Translations under genes and position numbers: made by a program
Part shown: positions 46,051 to 58,194 of the stretch, piece by piece
How the letters are laid out: the number at the start of each line of letters is the position of its first letter
Position numbering within the stretch: the stretch's first letter is position 1
NCBI GenBank assembly: GCA_022495995.1
Contig: JAFEMH010002501.1
Location: forward strand, 248,001 to 312,000
Source: Adenophora triphylla var. japonica
Lineage: Eukaryota; Streptophyta; Magnoliopsida; Asterales; Campanulaceae
Length of the DNA stretch: 64,000 nucleotides
Direction of reading: 5' to 3'
The notes under the pieces: generated by a model
What the model was told of the DNA's origin: nothing
The model's input: the letters and a program-made list of their open reading frames with translations, nothing else
Databases searched by the model: none

Positions 46051-48321
46051 ATGCCTCAATCAAGGAGAAATAATGAGAAAGACATCCCACACATTGATGA
46101 CTGTGGATCTTTTGAGATCTATGCTTCAAAAATAAAAACATACCTTGATGCAAACAGTATATGGAACTGGTATGTTCTAGAGAATGAAGTGTCCTACCCA
46201 ACTCAAATCTGTATTGATGGAGGACCTAGTAAGACCAAATCCCCAGAAACATGGTCTGAATCTGAGAAACAATTGATCAGTGCAAACTTAAAAGTCAAAA
46301 ACATTCTTCAAAAGAGTGTAAATGACTCTCTTGCACAAGAAATTGCTAAGGAACCAAATGCCAGATAAGCATGGGCTCTCATTCAAACAAAATTCACTAA
46401 GCACACAAGTGTCAGGACACAAAATTTGTATAACTTGCTTAGGCAATTAGACAACTTCAAGTTCTATCCTGGAGAAAAAGTGAGTGCTGCTCAACCAAGG
46501 TTTGAAAACCTTGTTAGATCTATTGCTGACCATGGAAAAACCTTTGAACAACAAGATCTCTGCCTCAAGATATATTCTAATCTCCCACAAGAATATGAAA
46601 AGGTAGCTTTACCTATTAGAGAAGGATCTGAATGGAGCACAATGACAGTTGAACAGTATTTTGGAAAGCTTGAAGCTTATGAACTGGAAGGTATGATAAA
46701 AATTCAACCAGTTCCTACCATTTCACAAAATTTAGCCTTAACTGCTCAAGAAACTGTCCACAAACCAATCACTCACCAAGACATTGAGACCATTGTCAAC
46801 AATGCTCTTCAAAAGATAAACATCAGCTCCAAACCTCGCCAAACAGATCTCTCAAGAAGACATTCCAAGTCTCATATCCATGGCCGAAATGCCATGAAAT
46901 TTCAAAAGAAATCTTTTGACAAAAAATACAACCCTTCCACATCTAATTCTCAACAAGACAGCTACAAGAAGACAATTGATTGCTTCAACTGTGGAAAGCA
47001 AGGACATTACTCATCTGATTATCCTGAACCAAGGAAACCTAGGGACAATCAGACAGCTAAGAAGATGACCTACTCAAAAGAGATCATTCACAGTTCCAAG
47101 TGCAACTGCTTCAATTGCTCCAAAAATAAATATGACAAAAACAAGGAGCAAGTTATGATAGCTGACTCATCAAAATTCAGTGATGAAGAGTGTGTGTCAA
47201 GTGATGATTCTGACAATGAAGGAGAAGAAGCCATGCTATGCCTTATAGCTGAAGATGAGGAAGAATCAGACAATGAGGAAGAAATGGATGCACTTGCTGC
47301 TGCAGATGAACTGAAAGAGGTACATGATTTTAACTCTTTAAATATTGATGGTTTCAAACAATTAGTTTGCACTCTTTTAATTCAAACCAAAAAACAAAAA
47401 ACTAGCTTTGCTTCACTGGTCAATGAAAACCTTTCCCAATCCTCAACCATTGACACCCTCACAAAAACCATTTCTGAGCTTGAGAAAACATGTCAAGGGC
47501 TAAGAGATCAATGCATCATGCTTGAAAAACAAAACATGGATCTAACAGCTGAGACATCAAGTAATCATGAAAATTGTCAAAAACTCAGTAATCTTGAAAA
47601 AGAAAATGATGCTCTTAAAAAGAAAATAGACTCATGGAACATGTCAAGCAAAGCATTATCCCTTTTCACCTACACCCAAAGGCATCCCAGTGAAAAAACA
47701 TGGATTGGTGCTGATGATCCTACACAAAAGGTGTACACTCCTCCCACTGGTGAAAGGGCCATTGAAAAAAGGTTCTAGAAAACCTAAGTTCTGGCAGCTA
47801 TCAAACTCAAAATTATCCTGTTCAAACCAAAGGAAAATCTAAGGAAATCTTACCTGGTCCTAGTCACTCAAACAAAGGACCAAGTAAAATCCAAGGAAGC
47901 AAGTATATTTGGGTTCAAAAAGGGGCCAATATACAGAAAGAAATTGAGTTGCAAAAAGATGCTAGACAGCCAAGCCCTGACAGACAGCCAAGGCCTGACA
48001 GACAGCCAAGATCTTCCAAACCACATAGAACCCCAAGGCAACAAAGATTCTATAACAAACATAGGTACACCAAACAACAAAAACCTCAATGGCAATACTC
48101 AAATGGAAGAAGTCATGCAAGTCAAAATGACTCTCCCAGATCATCCTTTTCAAATAACTTTCAGTTTCAACCCCAATATAACAACCCAAATCACTTCTTC
48201 AATCCATCCCAATCCACTGTCCTCACACCTTACATGATGCAAATCATGTCATATTATCATACCCTAAACCAGTTCTTCAAAAAGGGATCAATGAACAAAG
48301 CTAGGGTTCCAAAGAAAAACT
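46051..48321 (+). pseudogene. SIRE-like gag
   Basis: The ATG at 46051 starts MPQSRRNNEKDIPHIDD. A TAA at 46366-46368 interrupts the frame, which then continues to 47778 through ARTQNLYNLLRQLDNF-like gag text, a zinc knuckle CFNCGKQGHYSSDYPEP with an altered last Cys, an acidic stretch and a coiled coil (residues matching SELEKTCQGLRDQCIML). After a frameshift near 47770 the C-terminus reads SKYIWVQKGANIQ and a DRQP repeat that arises from GACAGCCAAG words in the DNA. It ends near 48321. The size is large, as in SIRE Gag. Confidence 0.85.
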
Positions 48322-48375
48322 AATCCTTTGGACCCAAAAGAATAAAAAGGGGTACCATAAAATTTACTTTCTGTT

Positions 48376-49375
48376 TTGCAGGTACCTAGGAAAGGACTTT
48401 GGTATTTAGATAGTGGTTGTAGTAGACATATGACCTTCAATAAAGACTGGTTGCAACAATATTCCCCTAAAAATGGTCCAAATGTAACCTTTGGTGACAA
48501 TTCCCAAGCTAAGGTCAAAGGATCAGGAAATCTTATTACAAAAGATATCATTTTTACAAATGTGTCTTATGTAGAGGGTCTCAAACACAATTTGATTAGC
48601 ATTAGTCAAATCTGTGATAAGGGATATCATGTAGTCTGCACTATGGATAAATGCACTGTTAAAGATAAAAGCAATAAAGTCATTCTGACTGGTTCAAGAA
48701 AAGGAAATCTCTATTGCTTAAACTTAGAGATAGTGGAATCCTCAAATGCTCACTGCCTTCTGTCATTTAGTCAATCTGACATGTCATGGCTTTGGCACAA
48801 AAGATTGGCTCACCTTAACCATAAAACCATCTCCAAGCTTGCAAATTCAAATCTAGTCAGAGGTCATCCAAGGATCCCATTCAAGAAGGACAAAATTTGC
48901 AAAGCATGCCAATGTGGGAAGCAAAAGAGATCTTCATTCAAGCCCAAGACCAGATTGGACACATCAAGACCTATTGAACTACTTCATATGGATCTCTTTG
49001 GACCCATAAGGACTAGATCTTTAGGAGGAAAGAGATACTCCCTTGTTGTGGTTGATGACTTCACCAGATTCACTTGGATCATTCTTCTTGAATCCAAAAG
49101 TGACACCCTTAGCTGTCTGACAAAGCTGTTCAATAAAATTCAAAATCAAAAAGGGACATCCATTGTCAAGATCAGATCTGATCATGGAAAAGAATTTGAG
49201 AACACATGAGTAGAAGAGTATTGTGATTCAAAAGGTATTGATCACAATTTTTCAGCCCCAAGAACACCCCAACAAAATGGTGTTGCTGAAAGGAAGAACA
49301 GAACAATCTGTGAGGCAGCAAGAACAATGCTGTCAGAACACAATCTCCCAAAGTATTTTTGGGGTGAAGATTTGT
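48376..49375 (+). pseudogene. SIRE-like protease and integrase core
   Basis: GLWYLDSGCSRHMTFNKDWL has the protease DSG. WLWHKRLAHLNHKTISKL and CKACQCGKQ are the zinc domain. LLHMDLFGPI and VVVDDFTRFTW begin the integrase core, and IRSDHGKEFEN carries the second D. A TGA at 49207 interrupts the frame; the E lies downstream in RTPQQNGVAERKNRT. The frame shifts near 49375, and the integrase continues in the next one. Confidence 0.9.
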
Positions 49376-49379
49376 CACT

Positions 49380-51305
49380 ATGCTTCTGTATGTTCAAAAT
49401 AAAACTCTAATCAACAAATTCCATAAGAAGACTCCATATGAACTATGGAATGACAAAGTTCCTACCATTTCCTACTTTCACAGTTTTGGAAGTAGATGCT
49501 TCATTCACAACAATGGCAAAAACAATTTGGACAAATTTGACTCCAAATGTGATGAAGGAATCTTTCTTGGATACTCTAACACAAGCAAAGCTTATAGAGT
49601 TTACAACAAAAGAAGACTTATTGTGGAAGAATCAATTCATGTTGACTTTGATGAAAACAATGATCAAAGTGTAACTGAATTGTGTGATTTTGATGAAGGT
49701 TTGGGAAACCTAGATAATCTCCCTGAATCATCTCCCATTCTTGATTCAACTGTTCTCCATCATGAACAAGATTCATCAAATCTTCCATACATGGTTCCAA
49801 GAAATTCATCTGACAGCTATCCTGTGCCAGACAGCCATGACCAATCCCACTACCATCATCAACCAATCCAGCCAACCAAGTCAACAGCAATCACTCCCAC
49901 TACCAATCCAAATGATGAGGAAGAGAATACTCAAAAGAATGGTCATCCCTTGACTGACATCTCCCAAATTTCTTCCTTAGCTGACAGCCAACCCTTAGCT
50001 GACAGCCATCCAAATTCTTCTTGTAATCCATCCACTAGCCATCTTCCATCTTCATCCAATAATCCTCTTTCTCCTCCCAAAGTCAATGATGAATCCACCA
50101 TTACTCACATCATTCCACCAAATAAAGACCTCTACATCAGCCTTCAAATTGATAAAACCCCAGTTCCAGACAACATTCCTTTTCTCATGAGTGCATTCAT
50201 ATCCCAAGTGGAACCAAAGAAAATAAATGAAGCACTCCAAGATGCTGACTGGATAGAAGCCATGGAAGAAGAATTAGAGCAGTTTGAAAGGAACAAAGTG
50301 TGGCAACTTGTTCCTAAACCAAGAAACCAAACTGTCATTGGAACAAGATGGGTTTTTAGAAATAAGATGAATGAAGAAGGTGTTGTAGTAAGAAACAAAG
50401 CTAGACTGGTTGCTCAAGGATACAGACAAGAAGAAGGTATTGACTATGATGAGACTTTTGCACCTGTTGCAAGACTTGAAGCTATTAGGCTATTCCTTGC
50501 CTATGCTTTATTAAAAAAGATGAAAGTATTCCAAATGGATGTCAAGAGTGCCTTTCTGAATGGAGTCTTAAATGAGAAGGTTTTTGTATCTCAACCCCCT
50601 GGTTTTGAGCACCCAAAGTTTCCTGATCATGTGTACAAATTGGACAAAGCATTGTATGGGCTTAAACAAGCACCAAGAGCTTGGTATGATACTCTATCTA
50701 GATATCTCCTTGGCAAAGGATTTACCAAGGGCCATATTGATAACACTTTGTTTATCAAGAAATATGGAGATGATCAGTTGCTCATCCAAGTCTATGTTGA
50801 TGACATCATTTTTGGTTCATCAAATGAGGACTTGTGCACTGAATTTGGAGATATTATGAAAGACCAGTTTGAAATGAGTATGATTGGTGAGCTTACTTTC
50901 TTCTTGGGTCTTCAAGTCAAGCAAATGAAGGAAGGAATCTTCATTAACCAAGCTAAATACACAAGGGATATGATCAAGAAGTTTGACATGCAAACCGCTT
51001 CCCCGCCAAAACCCCTTGTCAACCACAACCAAACTCCATGCCGATCAAGATGGTCAAAGTGTAAATCCAACACTTTACAGAAGTTACATTGGATCTCTCC
51101 TTTATGTAACAGCCTTCAAGACCTGACATTATGTTTAGTGTCTCTCTGTGCTAGATTTCAAGCAAATCCCAAGGAATCTCATCTCTCTCGTCAAGAGAAT
51201 TCTAAGATATCTCAAAGGAACCCCGATTTTGGCTTGTGGTATCCCACCGAATCCCCATTCTCTCTAATTGGATTCACCGACTCGACTATGCCGGATGTAA
51301 TCTAG
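49380..51305 (+). pseudogene. SIRE-like integrase tail and reverse transcriptase, 641-residue frame
   Basis: [20 protein letters not shown] and the [15 protein letters not shown] tail are followed by a Ser/Asn/Pro-rich linker of about 150 residues. RT begins [20 protein letters not shown], then [39 protein letters not shown] and the catalytic [10 protein letters not shown]. After about 51000 the frame no longer matches RNase H, because of a small indel. Catalytic residues of RT are intact. Confidence 0.92.
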
Positions 51306-51727
51306 ATAGAAAATCCACAAGTGGTGGATGCCGCTTTATTGGATCAAGAATCATTTCATGGTCAAGCAAAAAGCAAACCTCGCAGCCACCTCAACACTCG
51401 AGGCCGAGTATATTGCCGCAGCTTGTGTTGTTCTCAAATTCTCTATCTTAAAAGTCAACTTCAAGACTTTGGAATTGAATTATCCAACATTCCCATCTTC
51501 TCGTGACAACTCAAGCACTATTGCCATGACAGAAAACCCCGTCCAACACTCAAAAACAAAGCATATTGAGGTCGACATCACTTCATCGTAGACCATGTTG
51601 AAAAAGGGAATATCAACCTTGCAAAAGTTTGTACCGAGGATAATGTCTCGATATTCTTACTAAGGCAATGGATGAAAAGAGATTTGAGATGTTAAGAGCT
51701 ATGCTTGGAATGATAAATATGCCAAAA
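51000..51727 (+). pseudogene. SIRE-like RNase H, frameshifted
   Basis: Pieces in three frames read [35 protein letters not shown], and HSKTKHIEVD. Their order is that of copia RNase H. Several indels make it inactive. The stretch from 51728 to 52138 holds no gene on either strand, only GATAGCTATCC words (51818-51850). Confidence 0.85.
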
Positions 51728-52138
51728 TAAAGAGTTGTTCTTCATAAATAAAAAGGAGGCTTACATAATTCGTGGCAATGATGTCACAATGGAGCCGAGC
51801 CTATTCCCTCAAAAACATCTCTGATAGCTATCCACTGATAGCTATCCATACAAAAGTCATGAAAAACAAAAACATAAACAAAAACACAAAAACAAACATG
51901 AAATCCCTCTCTCTTTCATCTCCCTTCTCTCACCAAAAACTTCCTTAAAGCCAAACAATCTCCGCATCCAAACTCTCCTCTTCAAATCCTCACCTTAGCT
52001 GCCGACATTCTTAGGGAATGTCACTGTTTCTCCGCATCCTCCTCCAAAGACTCATTCCTTCACACCTTGCCTCTTGTGTAGATTGCAAGGTCTCGATGAT
52101 ACCTTTGCAACCATATTGGGTGCCTCTCCAGGAATGGA

Positions 52139-52888
52139 TCAATTGAAGTGACAATATTGAAGTGAAGGACTTGCTCTCCTTAGCCACCACTCTTCAACTG
52201 CATCATATGGTTGAAGCAAACCCTCCATTTGTGTCACAAAGCTAAATTCCTCAGAATAAGATCCATTCCCAGCAACTACAAGTGGTTGGCTAGCCCTTGA
52301 CTCTTCTCTCTCTACAAACAGAACTCGCAGGGCTAAAACAACCAATAACCTGGTTGAATAGGTATGATATTGTTGAAGAAGGAGAAACATGCACTCCAAA
52401 GAAAGTTATCACCTCTCCCCTCCAACAATCCAACCCCGGAGAGAGTGAATCCTGCTCACAGGAGTATACAGCTTCTCAGGCTTAACCTTCTTCTTGACAG
52501 CTAAGCTCCTTTCCATAGCTGTCTGAGTCCTATCTTGCATAACCAATTCCCCCAATGTATAAACCCTCTCTACCTTAATTTTTCCTTTACTGGACTCACC
52601 TTGATCAACCTTGATAGTCTTTCCAAAAAGCCTTATTCCCTCTCCCTCTCTACTGTCAATTTTCTCTCTGACAGCTACCTCCTTGACACCATAGTCCTGA
52701 TTTTCTCTCACTCTCTTGTTCTTACCTCTGTCTCTCACTCCCTCTGAACTTTCAACTACATTGAAGGACTCTCTCTCTATCTCCATTTCATCCCCACTCA
52801 AATCATCCTCACAATTCTTCCCAAAAACCAACTGTTTTGCTGTTTGAGCCATATGTTTGGGATTAAACTTTGAGGAAAATCTTCCCAT
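52139..52888 (-). CDS. Antisense open frame in the SIRE-like 3' region
   Basis: On the minus strand the ATG at 52888 opens 159 codons (MGRFSSKFNPKHMAQTAKQL...), a charged, lysine- and glutamate-rich protein with no membrane segment. Stops TGATAA near 52411 follow. If GT at 52412-52411 and AG at 52351-52350 are splice sites, a 63-base intron would join it in frame to a second open stretch ending CHFN at 52139, containing FVTQMEGLLQPYDAVEEWW. A TATA box lies 50 bases upstream. I do not recognise the protein. It overlaps no sense gene. Confidence 0.5.
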
Positions 52889-52936
52889 TTGTGTTTGTAA
52901 AACAATCTGAATATGTTTCCTCTGAAATTGTCATTG

Positions 52937-52944
52937 TTTTATAG
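52937..52944 (-). promoter_or_regulatory. TATA-like box for the antisense frame
   Basis: Minus strand CTATAAAA about 50 bases before the ATG at 52888, in an AT-rich leader. It would start transcription against the element's own direction. Confidence 0.5.
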
Positions 52945-53369
52945 GCAAGTTTCCCCTAGCTATCTCAGATAGCCATCATCATTCAAACTAGACTTAACTG
53001 TCAAAGTTTTTTTTCAACAACTAGGTTAAAGCAACTTTTATGTGATTTGATCGTGTTAATTGCTCACAATTGTCACTTCCCTAGCCATCTCTTCACCTGC
53101 AAAATTCTTGAAAAAGAGAATGTTCTTCTTGTGCTCTGTGGAAGTTAATGCCCCAACGTGGGGAAGGGCAAAAATCACTATTCATATGAATAGTTACTAA
53201 ACTTTGAAACCCCCAATGCCCATTAAAACCCACTCTCCACTCATTATTTGTCTCTCTCCTTTCGTAATCACCAAAAACCCCTGTTTCATTAACCCTCTGT
53301 TTAAAATTCATCTCTTTCCTTCCCTAATCCTCCATCGTATTCCTTCAACCCTAATTCCTTCAACCATCA

Positions 53370-54830
53370 ATGGCAGCATCAAAAGCAAATTACCCAGATG
53401 CTCACAGTTACTTCATAAAACCTAGCTTCTATGAGTCTGAAGTTGGGATACTCATCCAAGAACTTCTTGAGGTCAATGAATTGCTTAAATTCATGGGAGC
53501 CAGACCTCCAATTTATGAAGAACTGTGCAGAGAGATTTACCTGGTAGGAAAGAGGAACAAAGAAAACAATTCAATAACTGCCACCATAGACAATGTGGAG
53601 ATAACCATTACTCAAGAAATGGTAAGTGAAGTCTATGGGATCCCAAACAAAGAAGATGCTGTGAAAAACATATGGGATAGAGGGTCAGATAGATTGAAGA
53701 CAGTATATGAGAAATTCTTTGGGGTAAAAGTTCATGACTTCAAGAGTGTGCAGGACAAGGCCATGGTGAAGGACAAAGCTGACATTTTTAAATCAACTCT
53801 TATGGATGTGGTGAATAAAGCCATTGATGGCAAGCAATCTTCATTTGATCAAATGGGATCAAATGAATGGAAGCAAATGCTGAGCTTATTGACCAAAGAC
53901 ACAAACTGGTGCATTGTTCTTCTTCACAACTTCCAAATTTGCAGTCTCAACCTCCACTCTAAAATTCAAAAAGCAAGGTGGAAAGATGAACAACTTCAGA
54001 TTTATGAGTGGAATTCTTGATGTTCTAATTCCTAAACTCAATCCTCCTCTACACAAGAAATGGTTGAAGACTGTGAAGCTGTCACAGACCAAGTGTTTCA
54101 ATGACGGAACTTTTGCATTGAAACAAAAGAAGGGAGCTGTGATGAGAGCTGGAGATGATGTAAGTATCAGTAGTTTTGTTGAAACACAAGAGAAACTGCA
54201 AGCAGAAACAAGAAAGAAAATTGAACACTGGAAGGACTTGATAGCATTGGCTACAAGTAGAAGAATAAAGAGGGGTGTACAATCCAATGTGAAGAAGACT
54301 GGATTGTTGAAAAAGACTGTGGTATCTCATGGCAATAAGGGCAAAGGCAAGGATGAACAGGTAGCTGACAGTGAAACTACCTTGTCTGACACCCATGATA
54401 AGGATAAGGAAGAAAGAGGTGCCATTGACAAATCATGAGGTTGACACAATGGGTCAAGCTAATGTTGGTGATGATACCATAGACCCTCAAGAGCTTCAGC
54501 AGCCATTAACTTATCCAAAACCGTGCACAAAGGCAAAGCAACCTCTCGACAGCCTATCCCCACCAGTGCAGACAGCCTACCAGATCCAAGGTACAATCCT
54601 CTTTATCCATTCCTTCTAAATCCTTGCCAAAGAAAAGAAAACCTGAAAAGAAAGCTCCTAAGGCCAAGAAAACCAAAATAAATACCCCTTCCCTTTCTCC
54701 AAAATCCACTACTGTCAGTCCAAGAATGGACAAGTCATCAACACCTAGCTCGTGTCACCAAATCGGCCATTGAAGCCATCCTTAACCTCAAAGAACAATC
54801 GTAGAAGCAACCTTTAAGGGGAACACCGAT
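53370..54830 (+). pseudogene. SIRE-like extra protein, N-terminal part, frameshifted
   Basis: The ATG at 53370 starts MAASKANYPDAHSYFIKPSF. Text such as YEELCREIYLVGKRNKE and EMVSEVYGIPNKED resembles domains in other plant retroelement extra proteins, in which a helical block is followed by an E-V-x-G-x-P motif. The frame moves near 53915 (to KMNNFRFMSGILDVLIPK) and again near 54430, and is lost between 54620 and 54828. No signal peptide is seen at the start. It probably formed one protein with 54829-56733. Confidence 0.7.
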
Positions 54831-56276
54831 GAAAACATCCCCTCTTCCCAACCTCAACAGCTTAGCCAAAATCTTAAGAGCCATTGATGTTATTAAGTTG
54901 GATGGGAACCCTGATACTGAAAAGGCTGCTCTCATTTATCTTGATGAGGTTCTTAGTAAAGAGGAGACTGTGATAGCTATTGATGAACTCAGGTCTAGGC
55001 TTATCAAGAAAAGAAGTGGACCAGGAGAGTCATCCAGTAACCCAAAGGTGACAGCTATGGATGAAGATATCCAAAACATCCCCTCTATACCTGAGACTGA
55101 GCTTGTGAATGAACCTACCCCAAATGTTGAAATTGATAGGGGGAATCCTGATAAGACATCTGAGGTCATTCAAAGTCTTAAGAAGGTTGGTGTTGAAATT
55201 GATCCCAAGCTTGTCTCAAAGGGAGAAACAATCCTAAATGCATGCAAGGGACTTGTGTTTGATGGAACCCCAGAAAATGAGGCAGTCCTTGTATCTATTC
55301 TTGAGCAAAAGTTGACCAAGGGAGAAGTTAGGGCAGCCTTGAACCTCCTGAAATCCCAATTTTGTTCTGATTTCCTCAAGCAAAGTCTTGATCAATCATC
55401 TGTCTCAATCCCATATTTTTCAACCCATGCCTCTGCTCCTACCAAGCCAATTTCTCCAATTCCTGAGAATGAACCTACTGAAGCCTCCCCTCAAAGTCCA
55501 ATTCTAGCTGGACAAGGTCAAGAGATATCTGACAGTGATCCCATCCATAACAGTCCTGACAGCCCTCCAAGCCATTCCATTCCTCCAACTCCCAATCAAG
55601 CCTACCTTCCCAAAAAGGAACCTTGGATGCTTAGCTGTGGCATTGACTTTTCAATTTCTTCCATCAAAGCAGCAAGAACAAGGTTAGCCAATGTGACCCA
55701 TTTCCCAGAAATTGCAAACCCCTTTACCTATCCAAAATCCTGGGAACTGTCAAGAAATGGCTTGATCATGGTGGCTAGAAATCTTGCAGGATTAGTATTC
55801 TTTGCCTTTGAAGAATGGAAAGTGTCAAGGACTTCATCAACATCCCATTTTGTTCACCAAATCCCTTCATTCCCAAAATTCATCACTCCCAATACACTCA
55901 TTGATTGCGAAATTCTCTTTAGCCAACTTCTCTCTCCATCACTCAATTCTTGTCTCTTCATGCCAAAAGGTTTAGTTTTCACCTTGTGCATTGAACTTGC
56001 CAAATCATTCTTTCTCTCTCTGTTTGAACAAAAGTGTGCCCTTATGCTTTTGATAAGCAAAATTGTCAATATCTTTCCCCCAACCCTTAATCCAGGCATT
56101 GAGCCCTATCTTTCACCCTTCATCTCTGTTGATCCCATTCTCTTCAACTCTCCCAATGAAAACTCTCATTTCATGAAACTGATCTCTATTCCTGAGATCA
56201 AAGAGTTCAGAGCATCCATTGCTGTCAGCCAAAGCAGGGCTCATAATGTTATTGATCTTTCATCAGACTCTGACAG

Positions 56277-56313
<37 letters not shown>

Positions 56314-56733
56314 CTTTCAAGCCCACATCAAGTCTCTCCCATTATCATTCCATCTTCTACCATTCCCAACCCTCCTCAACAATCCTTTCAAATGTCCCCT
56401 ATTCCTCAAGCCCCAGTTCATATGTCTCCTGTTCCTCAACCAGATCCATCCCTTGTGCCCAAGATAAGCAAGAAAGCAAGGAACAAGAAGAAGCATCTGT
56501 GGGGTACAATGAGAATAAGAAATGATCAGATGCCTCTCACAAGAGCACAACTGAAAGCAAAGGAAGATAAGTTCTTCAAGTATGATGAGAGGATGACTTG
56601 GGAATGGAACAATGAGTTCTATTACAGAGGAGTTGAACCAGAAATGAGAAGAGAGCTAGAGGAAGAAAGAAATGAGCTCCTTTCAGCAAGGCAAGAAAGA
56701 GAAGAATTCTATGATCAACTTGCTGATGACTGA
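54829..56733 (+). CDS. SIRE-like extra (env-position) protein, 634-residue frame
   Basis: Residues about 12-58 and 134-178 are two copies of one helical module (DGNPDTEKAAL... / DGTPENEAVL...). A proline/serine linker (190-260) leads to a mostly globular part. Residues 474-482 read VIDLSSDSD, a textbook SUMO-interacting motif, followed by about a dozen aspartates. KISKKARNKKKH near 545 could be a nuclear signal, and the last 60 residues are a likely coiled coil. I see no signal peptide and no convincing transmembrane anchor, except perhaps a hydrophobic stretch (FLSLFEQKCALMLLISKIV, near 395). It occupies the position called env-like in SIRE elements, but its features suggest a nuclear protein. 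Function is inference. Confidence 0.7.
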
Positions 56734-56959
56734 ATTGTATTTTGTTGACATCTTTTTGTGGTTGAAACAATCTATTTTGTTTGGTTTTGTGTTTGAATGG
56801 CTGTAATTTGTGAACTTCTCTCATCTTGAGATCAAATCCAAGTATTTCAATCTCATTCTGATTTCTTGTGCATGAAATGAATCCCTGAATTATTTCTTTC
56901 ATTAGTATTTCTCTTATCATTAACTGTAAAGACATGTTCTAAATAGATCTTCCTTTACC

Positions 56960-56973
56960 AAAAAGGGGGAAAT
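56960..56973 (+). promoter_or_regulatory. SIRE-like polypurine tract
   Basis: AAAAAGGGGGAAAT directly before the 3' LTR, the expected plus-strand primer. The 56734-56959 stretch before it is untranslated. Confidence 0.9.
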
Positions 56974-58194
56974 TGTTAGGACCTAACTTTGATCAAAGTC
57001 TTAGTTAGTTGGTTTTGATAAAGGAATATATATATAGAACAGGGTTTATATCAAAAGAGGAAATCTGTTATATTCATCTTTCAGTTTATCTGACAGCTAT
57101 GAGTATGACAATTATGATTCTATCTTATACAGTGGTTACACTCAATCAATAACATGAATCATATTTCCTCTCTTAGATATCAAGATCATCAAAGTACATC
57201 TCAGTCCTTATTAGAGAACATCTCTGATAGCTAAGCCTTTGTATGATCTGACAGCTATGACTTCATTCCTCTGATAGCCATCACTTTGTCTCAATCTCTG
57301 CTACCACAATCTCAACCAAGGTGGAACCAGGATCTTCATAGCTGTCAAAGTTCACAATTGAAGACCAATGAAGATCACTGAAGTCCTTCTAGAAGCTCTC
57401 AACTCAAGCCACAGCTCAAGCCAGCTCATGAAGACCTGCAAGTGGACAAGTGGGGCAAAGACCAGTCAAGGCTCATTAATGTAGCTGCAACAGTCATATT
57501 CCAACGGCTACATTGAAGGGTATAAATAGAGGAGTTCATCCTCTACACAAACTACTCTTGAAAAATACTCTTTTTCACAGTCCAAAACCTTTCCCTTACA
57601 TCCACACACACACTCACCAATCCCTACCCTTTAAACCCTGTTCCAAACCAAAACCCTCACCCCAAAACCTCTGCTTCAACAACAAACAACCCTAGTGTGT
57701 TAATTCACAAATCCCAAAATCCTAAGACTGTACTTTAGGTGTAGAATTAGTTTGTAAACACTCAAGACTGTACTTTGAGTGTATTAGTTGTTTTGTAAAA
57801 TCTTGAAACTGTACTTCAAGTTGTAAAAACACTTAAGACTGTACTTTAAGTGTATCCCTAGTTGACTTTACTAATTAGGAAGAGGAAGTTCAAGGAACTT
57901 GCCTAAATCAATCATTTGTAATTTTTGTTGATTAAAGATTATAATAAAATTGATCTCACTTGTCAAGATTGACAGTGGGGGTGGATGTAGGAGGAGTGAA
58001 CTCTGAACCACTTTAAATTCTTTGTGTTATTACATTTCTGCAATCACATTCACACACTTGCATTATTTCTTTGTGTTCTTTGTCCTATCATTATTTCAAG
58101 CTTCTCTTATTCCGCTGCACAATTGAACAAACATCTGACAGCTAAGCCAAACCATAGTTGTCTGATCATCTGCATATCAACAAAGGGCCTTTCA
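56974..58194 (+). repeat. SIRE-like 3' LTR
   Basis: 1221 bases, the same as the 5' LTR. The fifth hairpin loop is GACTTTACT here instead of GACTGTACT, and unit 3 reads AACTGTACT; stems are unchanged. It is followed by gtttt. Confidence 0.95.

Larger units (their letters stand above)
44761..58194 (+). mobile_element. Complete SIRE-like Ty1/copia element, 13.4 kb
   Basis: Two LTRs of exactly 1221 bases (44761-45981 and 56974-58194) and a perfect duplication gtttt (44756-44760, 58195-58199) define it. A tRNA-iMet primer site, gag, protease, integrase, RT and RNase H follow, then 5.2 kb of extra sequence before a purine tract and the 3' LTR. The size, the long 3' region with a further protein and the gag type fit the SIRE/Maximus lineage. 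LTRs differ at perhaps fifteen to twenty sites, so insertion is recent, yet the frames are already broken. It may have come in defective. Confidence 0.95.

Noticed and set aside
52297..52747. Plus-strand frames of 60-70 codons in the SIRE-like 3' region
   Set aside because: They are short, overlap the longer antisense frame, and lack start context or similarity.
54829..56733. A true viral envelope protein
   Set aside because: No signal peptide, no cleavage site and no clear membrane anchor were seen; nuclear-type motifs fit better.
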